A model generated the notes under the pieces. It saw only the letters and a list, made by a program, of their open reading frames with translations. It searched no databases and had not been told where the DNA came from. Made by a program: the position numbers and the translations under genes. Below are positions 44,987 to 53,788 of a stretch of 64,000 nucleotides of DNA, piece by piece. Location: assembly GCA_046349615.1 (NCBI GenBank), contig JAXMBZ010000001.1:434001-498000 (forward strand), given 5' to 3'. The DNA comes from JADJNY01 sp046349615 (GTDB lineage Bacteria; Planctomycetota; UBA1135; GCA-002686595). Every line of letters begins with the position of its first letter. Positions within the stretch are counted from its first letter, which is position 1.

Positions 44987-45687
44987 GGTTGGACCTCGCC
45001 TTCGTCGCGAGCGTCTCCCCCTTCGTGCGCGCCGTCCTCGAGGACGAGCAGCGCCTCGTGTGCGGCCCAACCCTCCGCTTCCTTGCGCGTGCGGCCCCAC
45101 GCGGGCGGATGACGATCGCCGCCGGCTTCGCACGCGACGAGGAACGCTCGCGCGTGCGCTTCGCCGCGGCTCTCGAGCAGCATGTACTTCGGCAGGTTGT
45201 TCCAGCGCCTCTGACAGAGCTGCTGCAGCCGCTGCTTCGGATTCGATGCGCCGGTGCGCGAACGCACGCGCTCGAGCGGTCCGCGCAGAGTCGTCAGCAC
45301 GAACGCGCGCGCCGCTTCGAGTCCGCCGTCGAGGTACACCGCGCCGAGCACCGCTTCGTACAGGTTCGCGAGCACGGACCGCGGCAGAGTGCGCGAGCGC
45401 AGGCCCGGACCGACCTTCGCGCGCCGCTCGAGGTCGAGGCGTCGCGCTGCGTCCGCGAGCGTGCGACGCGAGACGACCGCGGCCTTGAGCTCGGTGAGCT
45501 CGCCTTCCGGCAGGTCGTGGTGGTGGCGATAGAGCTCTTCCGCGACGACGAGGTCGAGCGCGGCGTCGCCGAGGAACTCGAGGCGCTCGTTGTCGTGCGA
45601 CAGACCGACGGACGAGTGGGTGAGCGCGAGGTCGCACAGCTCGGTGTGCGCGAAGTCGTAGGGGAGCTCGGGGGCGAGGCCGGACAT
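44983..45687 (-). CDS. rnc: ribonuclease III
   Basis: Cleaves double-stranded RNA in rRNA processing. The 234-residue chain has the catalytic signature NERLEFLGDAALDLVVAEEL and a later ANLYEAVLGAVYLDGGLEAA. A dsRNA-binding domain follows (NPKQRLQQLCQRRWNNLP to RTRKEAEGWAAHEALLVL). The C-terminus is Gly/Asp/Glu-rich. Its stop overlaps the TTG of mfd. The start at 45687 matches the family N-terminus; GGAG lies slightly far, about 14 bases upstream. Confidence 0.93.
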   Translation of the reverse strand: MSGLAPELPYDFAHTELCDLALTHSSVGLSHDNERLEFLGDAALDLVVAEELYRHHHDLPEGELTELKAAVVSRRTLADAARRLDLERRAKVGPGLRSRTLPRSVLANLYEAVLGAVYLDGGLEAARAFVLTTLRGPLERVRSRTGASNPKQRLQQLCQRRWNNLPKYMLLESRGEAHARAFLVACEAGGDRHPPAWGRTRKEAEGWAAHEALLVLEDGAHEGGDARDEGEVQP

Positions 45688-45815
45688 TTTCCGCGAAGGA
45701 TCTCCGAGGGCGGTGGCACAGTCTACGGGCCGCGAGGGCCCGACCCCATGCCTCCTCTTCCCACCGAACTCCCTCCGCGGCGCCGCCGGACCGCCCGAAA
45801 CGCCGCCGCCCACGC

Positions 45816-46688
45816 ATGAACGCCGCCACGCCTCCCGCCGGTGAGCTCGCGATCGACGTCCGCGGCCTCGTGCGCACGTTCGGCGACCGACGCGCCGTCG
45901 ACGGGCTCGACCTCGCGCTCGCGCGCGGCACGAGCCTCGGGCTCCTCGGGCCGAACGGCGCGGGCAAGACGACGACGATCCGCATCCTGTCGACGCTGGC
46001 GCGCGCGACCGAGGGGCACGTGCGCGTCCTCGGCCTCGATCCGGAGAAGGACGCGCCCGAGCTGCGCCGGCGCATCGGCGTCGTGCCGCAGGAACTCGCG
46101 CTCTACGACGAGCTCACGGCGCGGGAGAACCTCGCGTTCTTCGCGCGCGCGCACGGCCTGCTCGGCGCACGGCAGCGCGAGCGCGTCGACTGGGCGCTCG
46201 AGCTCGCGCGCCTCGACGATCGCGCGGACGAGCGCGTCGTCGCGTTCTCCGGCGGCATGAAGCGGCGCTTGAACCTCGTCGTCGCGCTCCTGCACGAGCC
46301 CGAGCTCGTCTTCCTCGACGAACCGACCGTCGGCATCGATCCGCAGTCGCGCAACCACGTCTTCGAGATGGTCGAGCGGCTCGTCGAACGCGGCACGACG
46401 ATCGTCTACACGACGCACCAGCTCGGCGAGGTGGAGCGGCTCTGCAACCGCATCGTCGTGCTCGATCGCGGGCGCAAGCTCGCGGAGGGAACGCTCGCGG
46501 AGCTCCAACGCTTGCCTGGTGCTCCGCGCTCGCACGCGGTCGAGCTGAAGCGCGAGGAAGACGCGGTCGCCGCGCGCGCATGGCTCGCCGAGCGCGGGAT
46601 CGAGGCGCGCGTCGTCGAGGAGCTGCCCGGCCTCGAGGCCGTGTTCCTCGCGCTCACCGGTCACGCCCTGCGCGACGACGACGCTTGA
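45816..46688 (+). CDS. ABC-2 type transporter ATP-binding protein
   Basis: A 290-residue cytosolic ATPase for the permease encoded next. It contains Walker A GPNGAGKTTT, Q-loop VVPQELALYDEL, signature SGGMKRRLN and Walker B LVFLDEPTVGIDP, with H-loop TTHQLGE. The last 60 residues form the DrrA-type C-terminal extension. Such pairs export drugs, lipids or polysaccharides; the substrate cannot be named. It is divergent from rnc and 14 bases upstream of the permease gene. Confidence 0.92.
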   Translation: MNAATPPAGELAIDVRGLVRTFGDRRAVDGLDLALARGTSLGLLGPNGAGKTTTIRILSTLARATEGHVRVLGLDPEKDAPELRRRIGVVPQELALYDELTARENLAFFARAHGLLGARQRERVDWALELARLDDRADERVVAFSGGMKRRLNLVVALLHEPELVFLDEPTVGIDPQSRNHVFEMVERLVERGTTIVYTTHQLGEVERLCNRIVVLDRGRKLAEGTLAELQRLPGAPRSHAVELKREEDAVAARAWLAERGIEARVVEELPGLEAVFLALTGHALRDDDA

Positions 46689-46702
46689 AAGGAGCTTCGA
46701 CG

Positions 46703-48037
46703 ATGCTCGCCCTCGCTTGGACGTTCGCGCTCAAGGATCTGAAGCTCTACTTCCGCGACTACGCAGCGCTCGGACTGTCGATCGCGCTGCCGCTCGCGCT
46801 CGCCGGCATCTTCGGCGCGGCGATGGGCGGGATGTCCGGCGGCGATTCGATCGGGCGCGTCAAGCTGCTCGTCGAGGACCTCGACCACAGCGCGCGCTCG
46901 AAGGAGCTCGTGCGCCGGATGAGCGAGAGCGAAGGCCTGCGCGTCGAAGAGGAGACCGATGCGCGGCAACGCGTCGCGAACGGCAAGGCGCCGGCCGCGC
47001 TCGTCATCCCCGAAGGCTACGGCGCGGACCTCGACGCGGGGCGCGGGCTGCGGCTCAAGCTCTTCCGCGATCCGGGGCAGGAGATCGAGCAGCAGATCAT
47101 CGCGGGCAACCTGTTGCCCGTGCTGTTCGACGCGGGAGGATCGAAGCTCTCGCGCGACGTCGTGAAGCGCGCGATGAGCGAGTTCGGCTTCTCCGCCGAC
47201 GCGATCCCGGGTTTCGATCGCGCGTTCGACGACACGTGGACGTTGATGCAGGGCCTCGCGCAGTCCGCGAAGACGGACGCGGGCTCCGTCGCGGTCGTCG
47301 GCGCGAAGGACGAGTCGAAGGACGGCGCGAAGCCGAAGGAGGAGCGCTTCGAGTTCATGAAGAAGCTCCCGAAGATGCTCGGTCTCGACGTCGAGGACGT
47401 CGCGGGCGGCGCCGATCAGGACGCGCGCGCGGCGGGACGGGCGCACGCGGTGTCGGGCATCGGCGTGATGATGCTCCTGTTCGGCCTCGTCGCGGCGGGT
47501 GGTTCGATCCTCGAGGAACGACAGCAGGGGACGCTGACGCGGCTCCTGCTGACGCCCGCGTCGGGCGGGTCGATCTTGCTCGGGAAGTTCCTCTACGCGT
47601 TCGCGTCGGGGATGCTCCAGCTCGTGATCCTCTTCGCGTTCGGCGCGTTCGTGTTCGGCGTGCCGGTGTGGCGCGATCCGGTCGCGCTGATCGTCGTGTC
47701 GATGTGCGTGTGCGCGGCGGCGACGGGGCTCGGGCTCTTCCTCGCGGTGACGTGCTCGTCGCGCAAGCAGCTCGAGAGCCTGTCGACGCTGATCGTGCTG
47801 GCGATGAGCGCGCTCGGCGGGAGTTGGTTCCCGCTGGCGGTGACGCCGGAGTGGTACCAGCGCCTCGGGCACTTCACGCTGAACGCGTGGGCCATGGACG
47901 CGTACCAGGGGATCTTCTGGTACCAGAAGGGGCTCGGGGCGTTGTGGGTCGAGGTCTTCGTGCTGCTCGCGATCGCGGCTACGATGTGCGGGCTGGCGGT
48001 GCGCGGATGGAACCGGCGCTTCGCGGCGAAGGCATGA
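46703..48037 (+). CDS. ABC-2 type transporter permease
   Basis: A 444-residue membrane protein. One N-terminal helix (about 20-42) precedes an extracytoplasmic domain of roughly 200 residues, and five or six C-terminal helices follow, beginning GVMMLLFGLVAAGGSILEERQQGTLTRLL, the usual ABC-2 coupling region (written here as one short motif for orientation only in its core ILEERQQGTLTRLL). The ATG at 46703 has AAAGGAG 8 bases upstream; a longer frame overlaps the ATPase gene. Its stop overlaps the next small gene by 4 bases. Confidence 0.88.
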   Translation: MLALAWTFALKDLKLYFRDYAALGLSIALPLALAGIFGAAMGGMSGGDSIGRVKLLVEDLDHSARSKELVRRMSESEGLRVEEETDARQRVANGKAPAALVIPEGYGADLDAGRGLRLKLFRDPGQEIEQQIIAGNLLPVLFDAGGSKLSRDVVKRAMSEFGFSADAIPGFDRAFDDTWTLMQGLAQSAKTDAGSVAVVGAKDESKDGAKPKEERFEFMKKLPKMLGLDVEDVAGGADQDARAAGRAHAVSGIGVMMLLFGLVAAGGSILEERQQGTLTRLLLTPASGGSILLGKFLYAFASGMLQLVILFAFGAFVFGVPVWRDPVALIVVSMCVCAAATGLGLFLAVTCSSRKQLESLSTLIVLAMSALGGSWFPLAVTPEWYQRLGHFTLNAWAMDAYQGIFWYQKGLGALWVEVFVLLAIAATMCGLAVRGWNRRFAAKA

Positions 48038-48195
48038 GCGAAGAGCGCACGGACCCACCGCACGTCGACCCGCTGCTGGAAGCGATGCGGTCGAAGAAGC
48101 AGGAACCTTCGGGGCCGCCGATGAGCGTGCGGCTCGGGATCGCGCTCGTGATCGCGCTGGGCCTCTTGTGGCTCGTGTGGAAGCAGGCGTTCTGA
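48034..48195 (+). CDS. 53-residue single-span membrane protein coupled to the ABC exporter
   Basis: A small protein too short for most gene callers. The N-terminal 28 residues are charged (EERTDPPHVDPLLEAMRSKK) and one C-terminal helix (SVRLGIALVIALGLLWLVW) would span the membrane. Its ATG overlaps the permease stop (ATGA), so translation is likely coupled. It may be a small accessory subunit of the exporter, which is inference from position. Confidence 0.6.
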   Translation: MSEERTDPPHVDPLLEAMRSKKQEPSGPPMSVRLGIALVIALGLLWLVWKQAF

Positions 48196-48253
48196 GCGAG
48201 CGTCGCGCCTCTTCTTCTCGACGAGAACCTCACACCGTTCCCGCGCGTCCGCG

Positions 48254-49456
48254 TCACGCTCCCGATCGTCGTTCGAACGGCGCTCGCCCGAACAACCGTT
48301 CGTACTCCTGCTCCGCGAAGCGATCCGTCATCCCCGCGAGGTAGTCGCACACCGACCGCTCCACACCGACCTCCTCGGCCCACCCCTGGTACCACCCCGA
48401 CATCTCGCCCGGCCGCGCCGCGTACACCTCGAACAGCGCGTGCAACACCCGCCGCGCGTGCTCCGACAGCTCCTTCAAGTGGGGATGCCGGTAGAAGTGC
48501 TCGTACAGGAACGCCTGCAACTCCTGCACGAGCGGATTCAGCCCCGTCCCGTGCCCGATCAGCATCCGCGGATGCGCCTGCACCTCCGCCGGCGTCCTCA
48601 CTCCCGCTTCCGCGATCCGCGCCGCGGACGAGCGAATCAAATCGTTGATGCACGTCCCGATCAGCTCCGTCGCGACGCGCTTCACGCGCAACTTCCGGTC
48701 GTAGGTCGTCGCGAGGAAGCCCGGGTGTCTTCGCTCGACGATCGCGCACGCGCCGCGCCACAGCTCCGAGCCCGCGAACAGCGTCTCCTCGGCGAACATG
48801 CCCGCGAGGAGCCCGTCCTCGACGTCGTGCACGTGGTACGCGGTCGAATCCGCGAGGTCGACGACCTGCGCCTCGAGGCACGGATGCCGCGGACGCGGCG
48901 CGAACTCCTCGGGCCAGTCCTCTCTCGATTCGTGCTTCAAGAGCGACTCGCGCACCTCGCGCGTCAGGTTCAGGCCCGGATACTCGGGATTGCGCCGTTC
49001 GAGCACGTCGACGACGCGCAACACCTGGGCGTTGTGCCGGAACCCACCGTGCCCGCGCATGACCTCGTCGAGCGCGACCTCGCCGCGGTGTCCGAACGGT
49101 GGGTGACCGATGTCGTGCGCGAGCGCGAGCGCCTCGCACAAGGTCTCGTTCAGCGCGAGCGCGTTCCCGACGCTGCGCGCGACCTGCGCGACCTCGAGGC
49201 TGTGCGAGAGGCGCGTTCGATACTGATCTCCCTCGCGGTTGACGAAGACCTGCGTCTTGTACATCAGGCGCCGGAACGCCGTGCTGTGCACGATGCGGTC
49301 GCGGTCGCGCTCGAAGCAGGTCCTGAGCTCGTCGTCCGGTTCCGGGTACTTCCGCCCGCGGCTCGCCGAGCTCCGCGTCGCGCAGGGCGCGAGTTCGCGC
49401 TCCTCGCGCGCTTCCTTCGCGCGGCGGTCGAACAGGGGCCAGGGGGTGTCGGACAT
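48254..49456 (-). CDS. deoxyguanosinetriphosphate triphosphohydrolase-like protein
   Basis: An HD-domain phosphohydrolase that releases tripolyphosphate from dGTP or related dNTPs. The 400-residue chain has RDRDRIVHSTAFRRL and NREGDQYRTRLSHSLEVAQV (metal-binding His) near the start. ALAHDIGHPPFGHRGE supplies the HD pair, and DLADSTAYHVHDVEDGL supplies a later Asp. The start at 49456 follows from the family N-terminus (PLFDRRAKEAREE). The family includes dNTPases of differing specificity, so dGTP itself is not certain. Confidence 0.9.
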   Translation of the reverse strand: MSDTPWPLFDRRAKEAREERELAPCATRSSASRGRKYPEPDDELRTCFERDRDRIVHSTAFRRLMYKTQVFVNREGDQYRTRLSHSLEVAQVARSVGNALALNETLCEALALAHDIGHPPFGHRGEVALDEVMRGHGGFRHNAQVLRVVDVLERRNPEYPGLNLTREVRESLLKHESREDWPEEFAPRPRHPCLEAQVVDLADSTAYHVHDVEDGLLAGMFAEETLFAGSELWRGACAIVERRHPGFLATTYDRKLRVKRVATELIGTCINDLIRSSAARIAEAGVRTPAEVQAHPRMLIGHGTGLNPLVQELQAFLYEHFYRHPHLKELSEHARRVLHALFEVYAARPGEMSGWYQGWAEEVGVERSVCDYLAGMTDRFAEQEYERLFGRAPFERRSGA

Positions 49457-49550
49457 GCGTCGAGCGGGAATCGCGCCCGCCTGCACAACTCGAACGCGAG
49501 CGCGCGGGGCGTTCATGCCGATGCCTAGGATAGGATCTTCCGACCCCACG

Positions 49551-50051
49551 ATGCGCGCCCACCTTCGAAGCCTCCGTTTCCTCGCCTCGCTCCTCGCCCT
49601 CGCGGCGTGCGGGCGATCGGTCGAACCGACCGCCGCCGGCGGCTCCGGACCGATCGTCACCGCACCGCTCGAGTTCACGGGCCGCCTCGTCCTCGACGGC
49701 TCGTTCGCGGCCTCGCGCGAAGGCGGCGTGCTCGTGCGCCTGGTCGAGCAGACGACCGGGCGCGTCGTGCTCCAGCGCATCTACGACCTCGGCGATCCCG
49801 CCTGGGACCGCCGCGACCGCGAGCAGGCGCTCTACTTCGCGCTCGATCCCGATTGTGCGTTCGACGCACGGCCGCCCGTCCGCGCACCGCTCCTCGTCGA
49901 GGCCGTCCACCTCCCCCCCGGCATCGCCGCCGAGCCCTCGGCCGCCGACGAGCGCGTCGCGGTCGTCGCGGAGCCGGGCGCGCGCGATCTCGACCTGCTG
50001 CTCCACGGCGCGGCCGAGGTCGCCGGCGCGCATTCGCCCGCCCCGCGCTGA
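49551..50051 (+). CDS. predicted lipoprotein
   Basis: A 166-residue protein with a type II signal peptide: RAHLRSLRFLASLLALAAC, where LAAC is the lipobox, so the mature protein starts at Cys about residue 20. The mature part (LEFTGRLVLDGSF, then GGVLVRLVEQ) looks like a small beta-sandwich with no recognised family. TAGGAT repeats at 49526-49536, 15 bases upstream, are a plausible -10. It is 3 bases from the methyltransferase gene. Confidence 0.6.
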   Translation: MRAHLRSLRFLASLLALAACGRSVEPTAAGGSGPIVTAPLEFTGRLVLDGSFAASREGGVLVRLVEQTTGRVVLQRIYDLGDPAWDRRDREQALYFALDPDCAFDARPPVRAPLLVEAVHLPPGIAAEPSAADERVAVVAEPGARDLDLLLHGAAEVAGAHSPAPR

Positions 50052-50054
50052 GTC

Positions 50055-50813
50055 ATGTCGGCGGAGGAGCCCTGGTACGTCACGGCGTTCCGCGGGGGCT
50101 ATCGCGAGGTCTATCCGCACCGCGATCTCGCCGCCGCGCGGCGTGAAGCGGCGTGGCTCGTCGACCGCGGCGTGCGCGGGCGCGTGCTCGACCTCTGCTG
50201 CGGCTTCGGTCGGCATTCACTCGCGCTGACGGAGCTCGGTTGCGACGTGTTCGGGCTCGACCGTTCGATCGAGCTCCTGCGTCAAGCGCACGCCGATCCC
50301 GTGATCCGCGCCGTCGCGCCGCGGCTCGTCCAGGGCGACGCGCGCGTGCTGCCGTTCGCGGACGCGAGCTTCGACTCCGTCGTCGTCCTGTTCTCGTCGT
50401 TCGGGTACTTCGGACGCGACGGCGACGCGCGGATGCTCGCGGAGATCGCGCGCGTGCTCCGTGCGGGCGGCGGCGCCGTGCTCGACCTGATGAACCCGGC
50501 GCGCGTGAGCTCGGCGCTCGTCCCGCACTCGCGCACGCCGCGCGACGGAGCCATCGTCGACGAGCGTCGGCGCATCGAACCCGGCGACTCGGACGGCGGG
50601 CCGAGCTCGATCGTGATCAAGGACGTCGTGATCGAGGGCGCGGGCGCAGCGGAGCGGCGTTGGAGCGAGCGGGTCGGGCTCTACGAACTCGCGGCCCTCG
50701 AGCGCGCGGCGCGGTCGCACGGGCTCGCCCTCCGCGCCGCGCACGGAGACTTCGACGCCGTGCCGCACTCTCCCGCGTCCCCGCGCCAGATCGTCCTGCT
50801 CCGAAAGGCGTAG
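50055..50813 (+). CDS. class I SAM-dependent methyltransferase
   Basis: A 252-residue Rossmann methyltransferase. Motif I is VLDLCCGFGRHSLAL, with the acidic residue at the end of strand 2 in GLDRS. Motif IV is DASFDSVVVLFSSFGY, followed by RVLRAGGGAVLDLMNP. A beta-rich insertion follows. The substrate is unknown; small-molecule methyltransferases look like this. It follows the lipoprotein gene by 3 bases and is separated from the acyl-CoA dehydrogenase gene by a short hairpin (50831-50846). Confidence 0.85.
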   Translation: MSAEEPWYVTAFRGGYREVYPHRDLAAARREAAWLVDRGVRGRVLDLCCGFGRHSLALTELGCDVFGLDRSIELLRQAHADPVIRAVAPRLVQGDARVLPFADASFDSVVVLFSSFGYFGRDGDARMLAEIARVLRAGGGAVLDLMNPARVSSALVPHSRTPRDGAIVDERRRIEPGDSDGGPSSIVIKDVVIEGAGAAERRWSERVGLYELAALERAARSHGLALRAAHGDFDAVPHSPASPRQIVLLRKA

Positions 50814-50859
50814 GGGGAAACGCGCGCCGGGCCGGGAGAACCCGGCGGGGCGTCCTCGC

Positions 50860-50865
50860 TATACT
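50860..50865 (+). promoter_or_regulatory. -10 element for the acyl-CoA dehydrogenase gene
   Basis: TATACT is one base from the TATAAT consensus and lies 42 bases upstream of the ATG, just after a 6-bp GC hairpin that may end the previous transcript. No good -35 stands 17 bases before it. Confidence 0.45.
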
Positions 50866-50907
50866 CCCGGGTCACCGCGCCCGAAGCGGGCGCCCCGAGG
50901 ACCCTTC

Positions 50908-52164
50908 ATGCCGCACGACATCCAGTTCAGCCCGCTGTGCAACGAACTCGCCGCCAAGGCCCGTGAGATCGCCGACAAGCACGTGCGGCCGCTCGCCGCG
51001 AAGTACGACAAGCTCCAGGAGTACAACTACGAAGCAGCGAAGGCCGTCGCGGCCGCGGGGCTCTTCAAGACGTTCATCCCGAAGGAGTACGGCGGCAGCG
51101 GCGCGGGCCTGCTGGCCCTCGCGCGCGTGACCGAGGAGCTCGCGAAGGCGGACTCGGGCTTCGGCGTCGCGTTCGCGGTCAACGCGCTCGGCTCGTTCCC
51201 GATCCTCGTCGGCGGCACGGAGGCGCAGAAGCAGCGCTGGCTCCCGTCCGTCGCGCGTGGGGAGAAGCTCGTCGCGTTCTGCCTCTCGGAGAAGTTCGCC
51301 GGTTCGGACGCGAGCGGCCTCGCCGTGCGCGCGGTCGAGGACGGCGACCACTACGTGATCTCCGGCGAGAAGAAGTGGACGACGAACGGCGGGGTCGCCG
51401 ACATCTACTCCGTTTTCTGCGTCACGGACCCGAACTCGAAGTCGCGCCGCATCAGCGCGATCGTCGTCGAGAAGGGCACCCCCGGGTTCACCGTGAAGAA
51501 GGTCGAGAACAAGATGGGCATCCGCTGCGTGCCCGTCGTCGAGACCCACTTCGACAACGTCCGCGTGCCCAAGGCGAACCTGATCGGCGAGCGGCCCGGG
51601 ATGGGCTTCAAGCACGCGATGCAGACCCTCGACCTCGCTCGCCCGGGCGTCGCGGCCCAGGCCGTGGGCGCGGCGCAGGGCGCGCTCGACCTCGCCAATG
51701 TCTATGCGAACCGCCGTCAGCAGTTCGGGGTACCGATCAGCAACCACCAGATGGTGCAGAAGATGCTCGCGGACATGGCGATGAAGACCGACGCCGCGCG
51801 CTGGCTCGTCTACGCGGCGGCAGCCGGCGTCGAAAGTGGCAGCCCCGGAACGTCCAAGATGGCAGCCATGGCCAAGTGCTTCGCGACCGACGTCGCCATG
51901 GAGGTCGCGACGGATGCCGTCCAGGTCTTCGGCGGGTACGGCTTCATGGAGGACTACCCGATCGCCAAGTTCTTCCGCGACGCGAAGATCCTCCAGATCT
52001 ACGAGGGCACGAACCAGATCCAGCGGATGGTGATCGCGCGCCACCTCATCAAGGAGGTGGCCGAGTTGGAGCACCTGCAGGCCTATATCCCGCAGGAAAC
52101 GCAGCAGACGTACTCGGGCTCCCCGATCACGCAGACCCGCTCGACCGCGGGTTCCGCGAGCTGA
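50908..52164 (+). CDS. acyl-CoA dehydrogenase
   Basis: An FAD enzyme that introduces a C2-C3 double bond in acyl-CoA. The 418-residue protein has the three-domain architecture. FCLSEKFAGSD and ISGEKKWTTNGG lie in the middle, and the catalytic Glu is in QIYEGTNQIQR near residue 365. IPKEYGGSG lies in the first domain. Chain-length specificity cannot be read. A GAGGA site stands 7 bases before the ATG. It is followed by a hairpin terminator and no electron-transfer flavoprotein gene is adjacent. Confidence 0.93.
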   Translation: MPHDIQFSPLCNELAAKAREIADKHVRPLAAKYDKLQEYNYEAAKAVAAAGLFKTFIPKEYGGSGAGLLALARVTEELAKADSGFGVAFAVNALGSFPILVGGTEAQKQRWLPSVARGEKLVAFCLSEKFAGSDASGLAVRAVEDGDHYVISGEKKWTTNGGVADIYSVFCVTDPNSKSRRISAIVVEKGTPGFTVKKVENKMGIRCVPVVETHFDNVRVPKANLIGERPGMGFKHAMQTLDLARPGVAAQAVGAAQGALDLANVYANRRQQFGVPISNHQMVQKMLADMAMKTDAARWLVYAAAAGVESGSPGTSKMAAMAKCFATDVAMEVATDAVQVFGGYGFMEDYPIAKFFRDAKILQIYEGTNQIQRMVIARHLIKEVAELEHLQAYIPQETQQTYSGSPITQTRSTAGSAS

Positions 52165-52536
52165 TCGTCCCATCCGCTCGAAGCGATCCCTCGGCGCAGG
52201 TCGAGGCCGACGCGGGCCGCTCCCCTGGGGCGGCCCGCGTTCGTTCGTACGGCCCGTTCGGGTTGGGTTGCAGCGTTCCGATCGCCCCCGACAACGGTAG
52301 ATGGGCACGCGATGTGCCGAGACCGATCGCCTCGCGCCGAGTTCAAGGAAGAAAAAGTCCGGAGCTCGGACATCGCGCGGCTCGCAGTCCGTCGTAACGC
52401 ACGCAGGAGCTCGGTCCGGCAACCCGGGCTCCCCCGACTCCACACGGTCGGACCGGAGTTCGCCTCCGGCTCGATCGGAATCGCAACCACCTAGCCCCCT
52501 GGGGGAGGCCGCCCCACGGCCTCGAGGAGGCAACTC
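52165..52536. other. 372-base region between acyl-CoA dehydrogenase and sigma-factor genes
   Basis: Apart from the terminator at 52211-52239 and a GAGGAGG ribosome site directly before 52537, I see no gene, repeat or convincing -35/-10 pair. The composition is less GC-rich than coding DNA. A long leader for the sigma factor is possible. Confidence 0.5.
52211..52239 (+). terminator. terminator of the acyl-CoA dehydrogenase gene
   Basis: A 9-bp GC stem (CGCGGGCCG with CGGCCCGCG), extended by imperfect inner pairs, is followed by TTCGTTCGT. It starts 47 bases after the stop codon. Confidence 0.7.
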
Positions 52537-53682
52537 ATGGCACGCAAGGTCCTGTCCCACATCGAACTCGATCGCTACCTCGACGAGTTCGCCACCCAAC
52601 CCGACACGTTCCAGCGCCGCGCGCTCGAGCTGATCGAGACGTTCGACAAGCAGTCGATCGACCTCGAGATCACCGATCCCGCGACGTGGCATCGCAACGG
52701 GACGCCGGTGACGTCGGCGACGATCGAGAACCAGCTCCGCGCGGACATCGACAACATCCTGATCCTCGACCGCGAGCCCGAGGCGCGCCTCGCGCGTCGA
52801 ATCGAGTTCGCACGGCTGCGGCTCGAGAAGCTGCTCGCCGAAACCGGGCTCTCGATGACCGACCTCGAGCACGGGGTGACCGGTTCGCCGCAGTCGTTCA
52901 TCGGGCAGGGCACGCTCACGTGCTCGCTGCCGCCGAAGGTCTGCCGCCGTTGGGCGGAGCTCCACGCGCTGCGGACGGAGATGGTCGAGCGCAACCTCTA
53001 CCTCGTCCTGATCAACGTCGAGCGGTACGCGCACACGACGGCCGGGCGGCCCGACCTGATCCAGGAAGGCGCGACGGCGCTCTACCGCGCGGTCGACGGG
53101 TTCGACTGGCGGCGCGGGCTCTTGTTCCGGACGTACGCGGTGCACTGGTTGAACCAGGCGTTCCGCGCGTACCTCTACAACTTCACGAACACGGTGCGCG
53201 TGCCCGTCTACCTGCAGAAGGCGATGAAGCACGTGAACCAGGCGATCGAGCGGCTCGGCGATCCGAACGCGTCGGTCGAGCGGATCGCGCAGGAGTCGCA
53301 GCTCGGCGAGAACCTGGTCGAGATGGCGCTCTCGAACGTGCGGTCGTCCCGCTCGCTCGATGCGCCGATCGGCGGAGACGAAGGCACGACGCTGCGCGAT
53401 CTCGTCGGGCCGCGCGTGGGCGAGGAAGGGCCGTACTCGACGGCGCTCGAGGACCACACGCTCGAAGAGAGCCTGCACGAAGCGATGGGACGGCTCTCGA
53501 ACCGCGAGCGGATGATCTTGAACCTGCGGTTTGGGATCGACGGCGGGCGCGAGCACACGCTGTCCGAGGTCGCGGAGCAGCTCGGGGTGAGCCTCGAGCG
53601 GGTGCGCCAGATCCAGGTGCGCGCGCTCGGGAAGCTCAGGACGCCGAAGCTGCGCAAGGAAGTGGATCCGTTCCTGAACTGA
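52537..53682 (+). CDS. sigma-70 family RNA polymerase sigma factor (divergent)
   Basis: A 381-residue sigma factor with regions 1.2-4. Region 2 has LIQEGATALYRAVDGFDWRRG and TYAVHWLNQAF, where housekeeping factors have TYATWWIRQA. Region 3 reads VRVPVYLQKAMKHVNQA. Region 4 is normal (LSNRERMILNLRFG, then SEVAEQLGVSLERVRQIQ). No region 1.1 is seen, so it is not the primary sigma factor and could be group 2 or 3. The ATG has a strong GAGGAGG site 7 bases upstream. It stands alone and ends in a good terminator, with no anti-sigma gene beside it. Confidence 0.88.
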   Translation: MARKVLSHIELDRYLDEFATQPDTFQRRALELIETFDKQSIDLEITDPATWHRNGTPVTSATIENQLRADIDNILILDREPEARLARRIEFARLRLEKLLAETGLSMTDLEHGVTGSPQSFIGQGTLTCSLPPKVCRRWAELHALRTEMVERNLYLVLINVERYAHTTAGRPDLIQEGATALYRAVDGFDWRRGLLFRTYAVHWLNQAFRAYLYNFTNTVRVPVYLQKAMKHVNQAIERLGDPNASVERIAQESQLGENLVEMALSNVRSSRSLDAPIGGDEGTTLRDLVGPRVGEEGPYSTALEDHTLEESLHEAMGRLSNRERMILNLRFGIDGGREHTLSEVAEQLGVSLERVRQIQVRALGKLRTPKLRKEVDPFLN

Positions 53683-53700
53683 GGGAGCGGATCCGATGGG

Positions 53701-53738
53701 GGAGCGGGAGCCGGGGGGCTTCCGCTCCTTTCTTCTTT
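53701..53738 (+). terminator. intrinsic terminator of the sigma-factor gene
   Basis: A 12-bp stem (GGAGCGGGAGCC with GGCTTCCGCTCC, one G-T pair) and GGGG loop is followed by TTTCTTCTTT. It starts 19 bases after the stop codon and is the best rho-independent terminator in the window. Confidence 0.85.
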
Positions 53739-53788
53739 GGAGCTGGCCCCGAGGCGCGCGAGGACAGCCGAAAGGACTGCTTTCGGGG

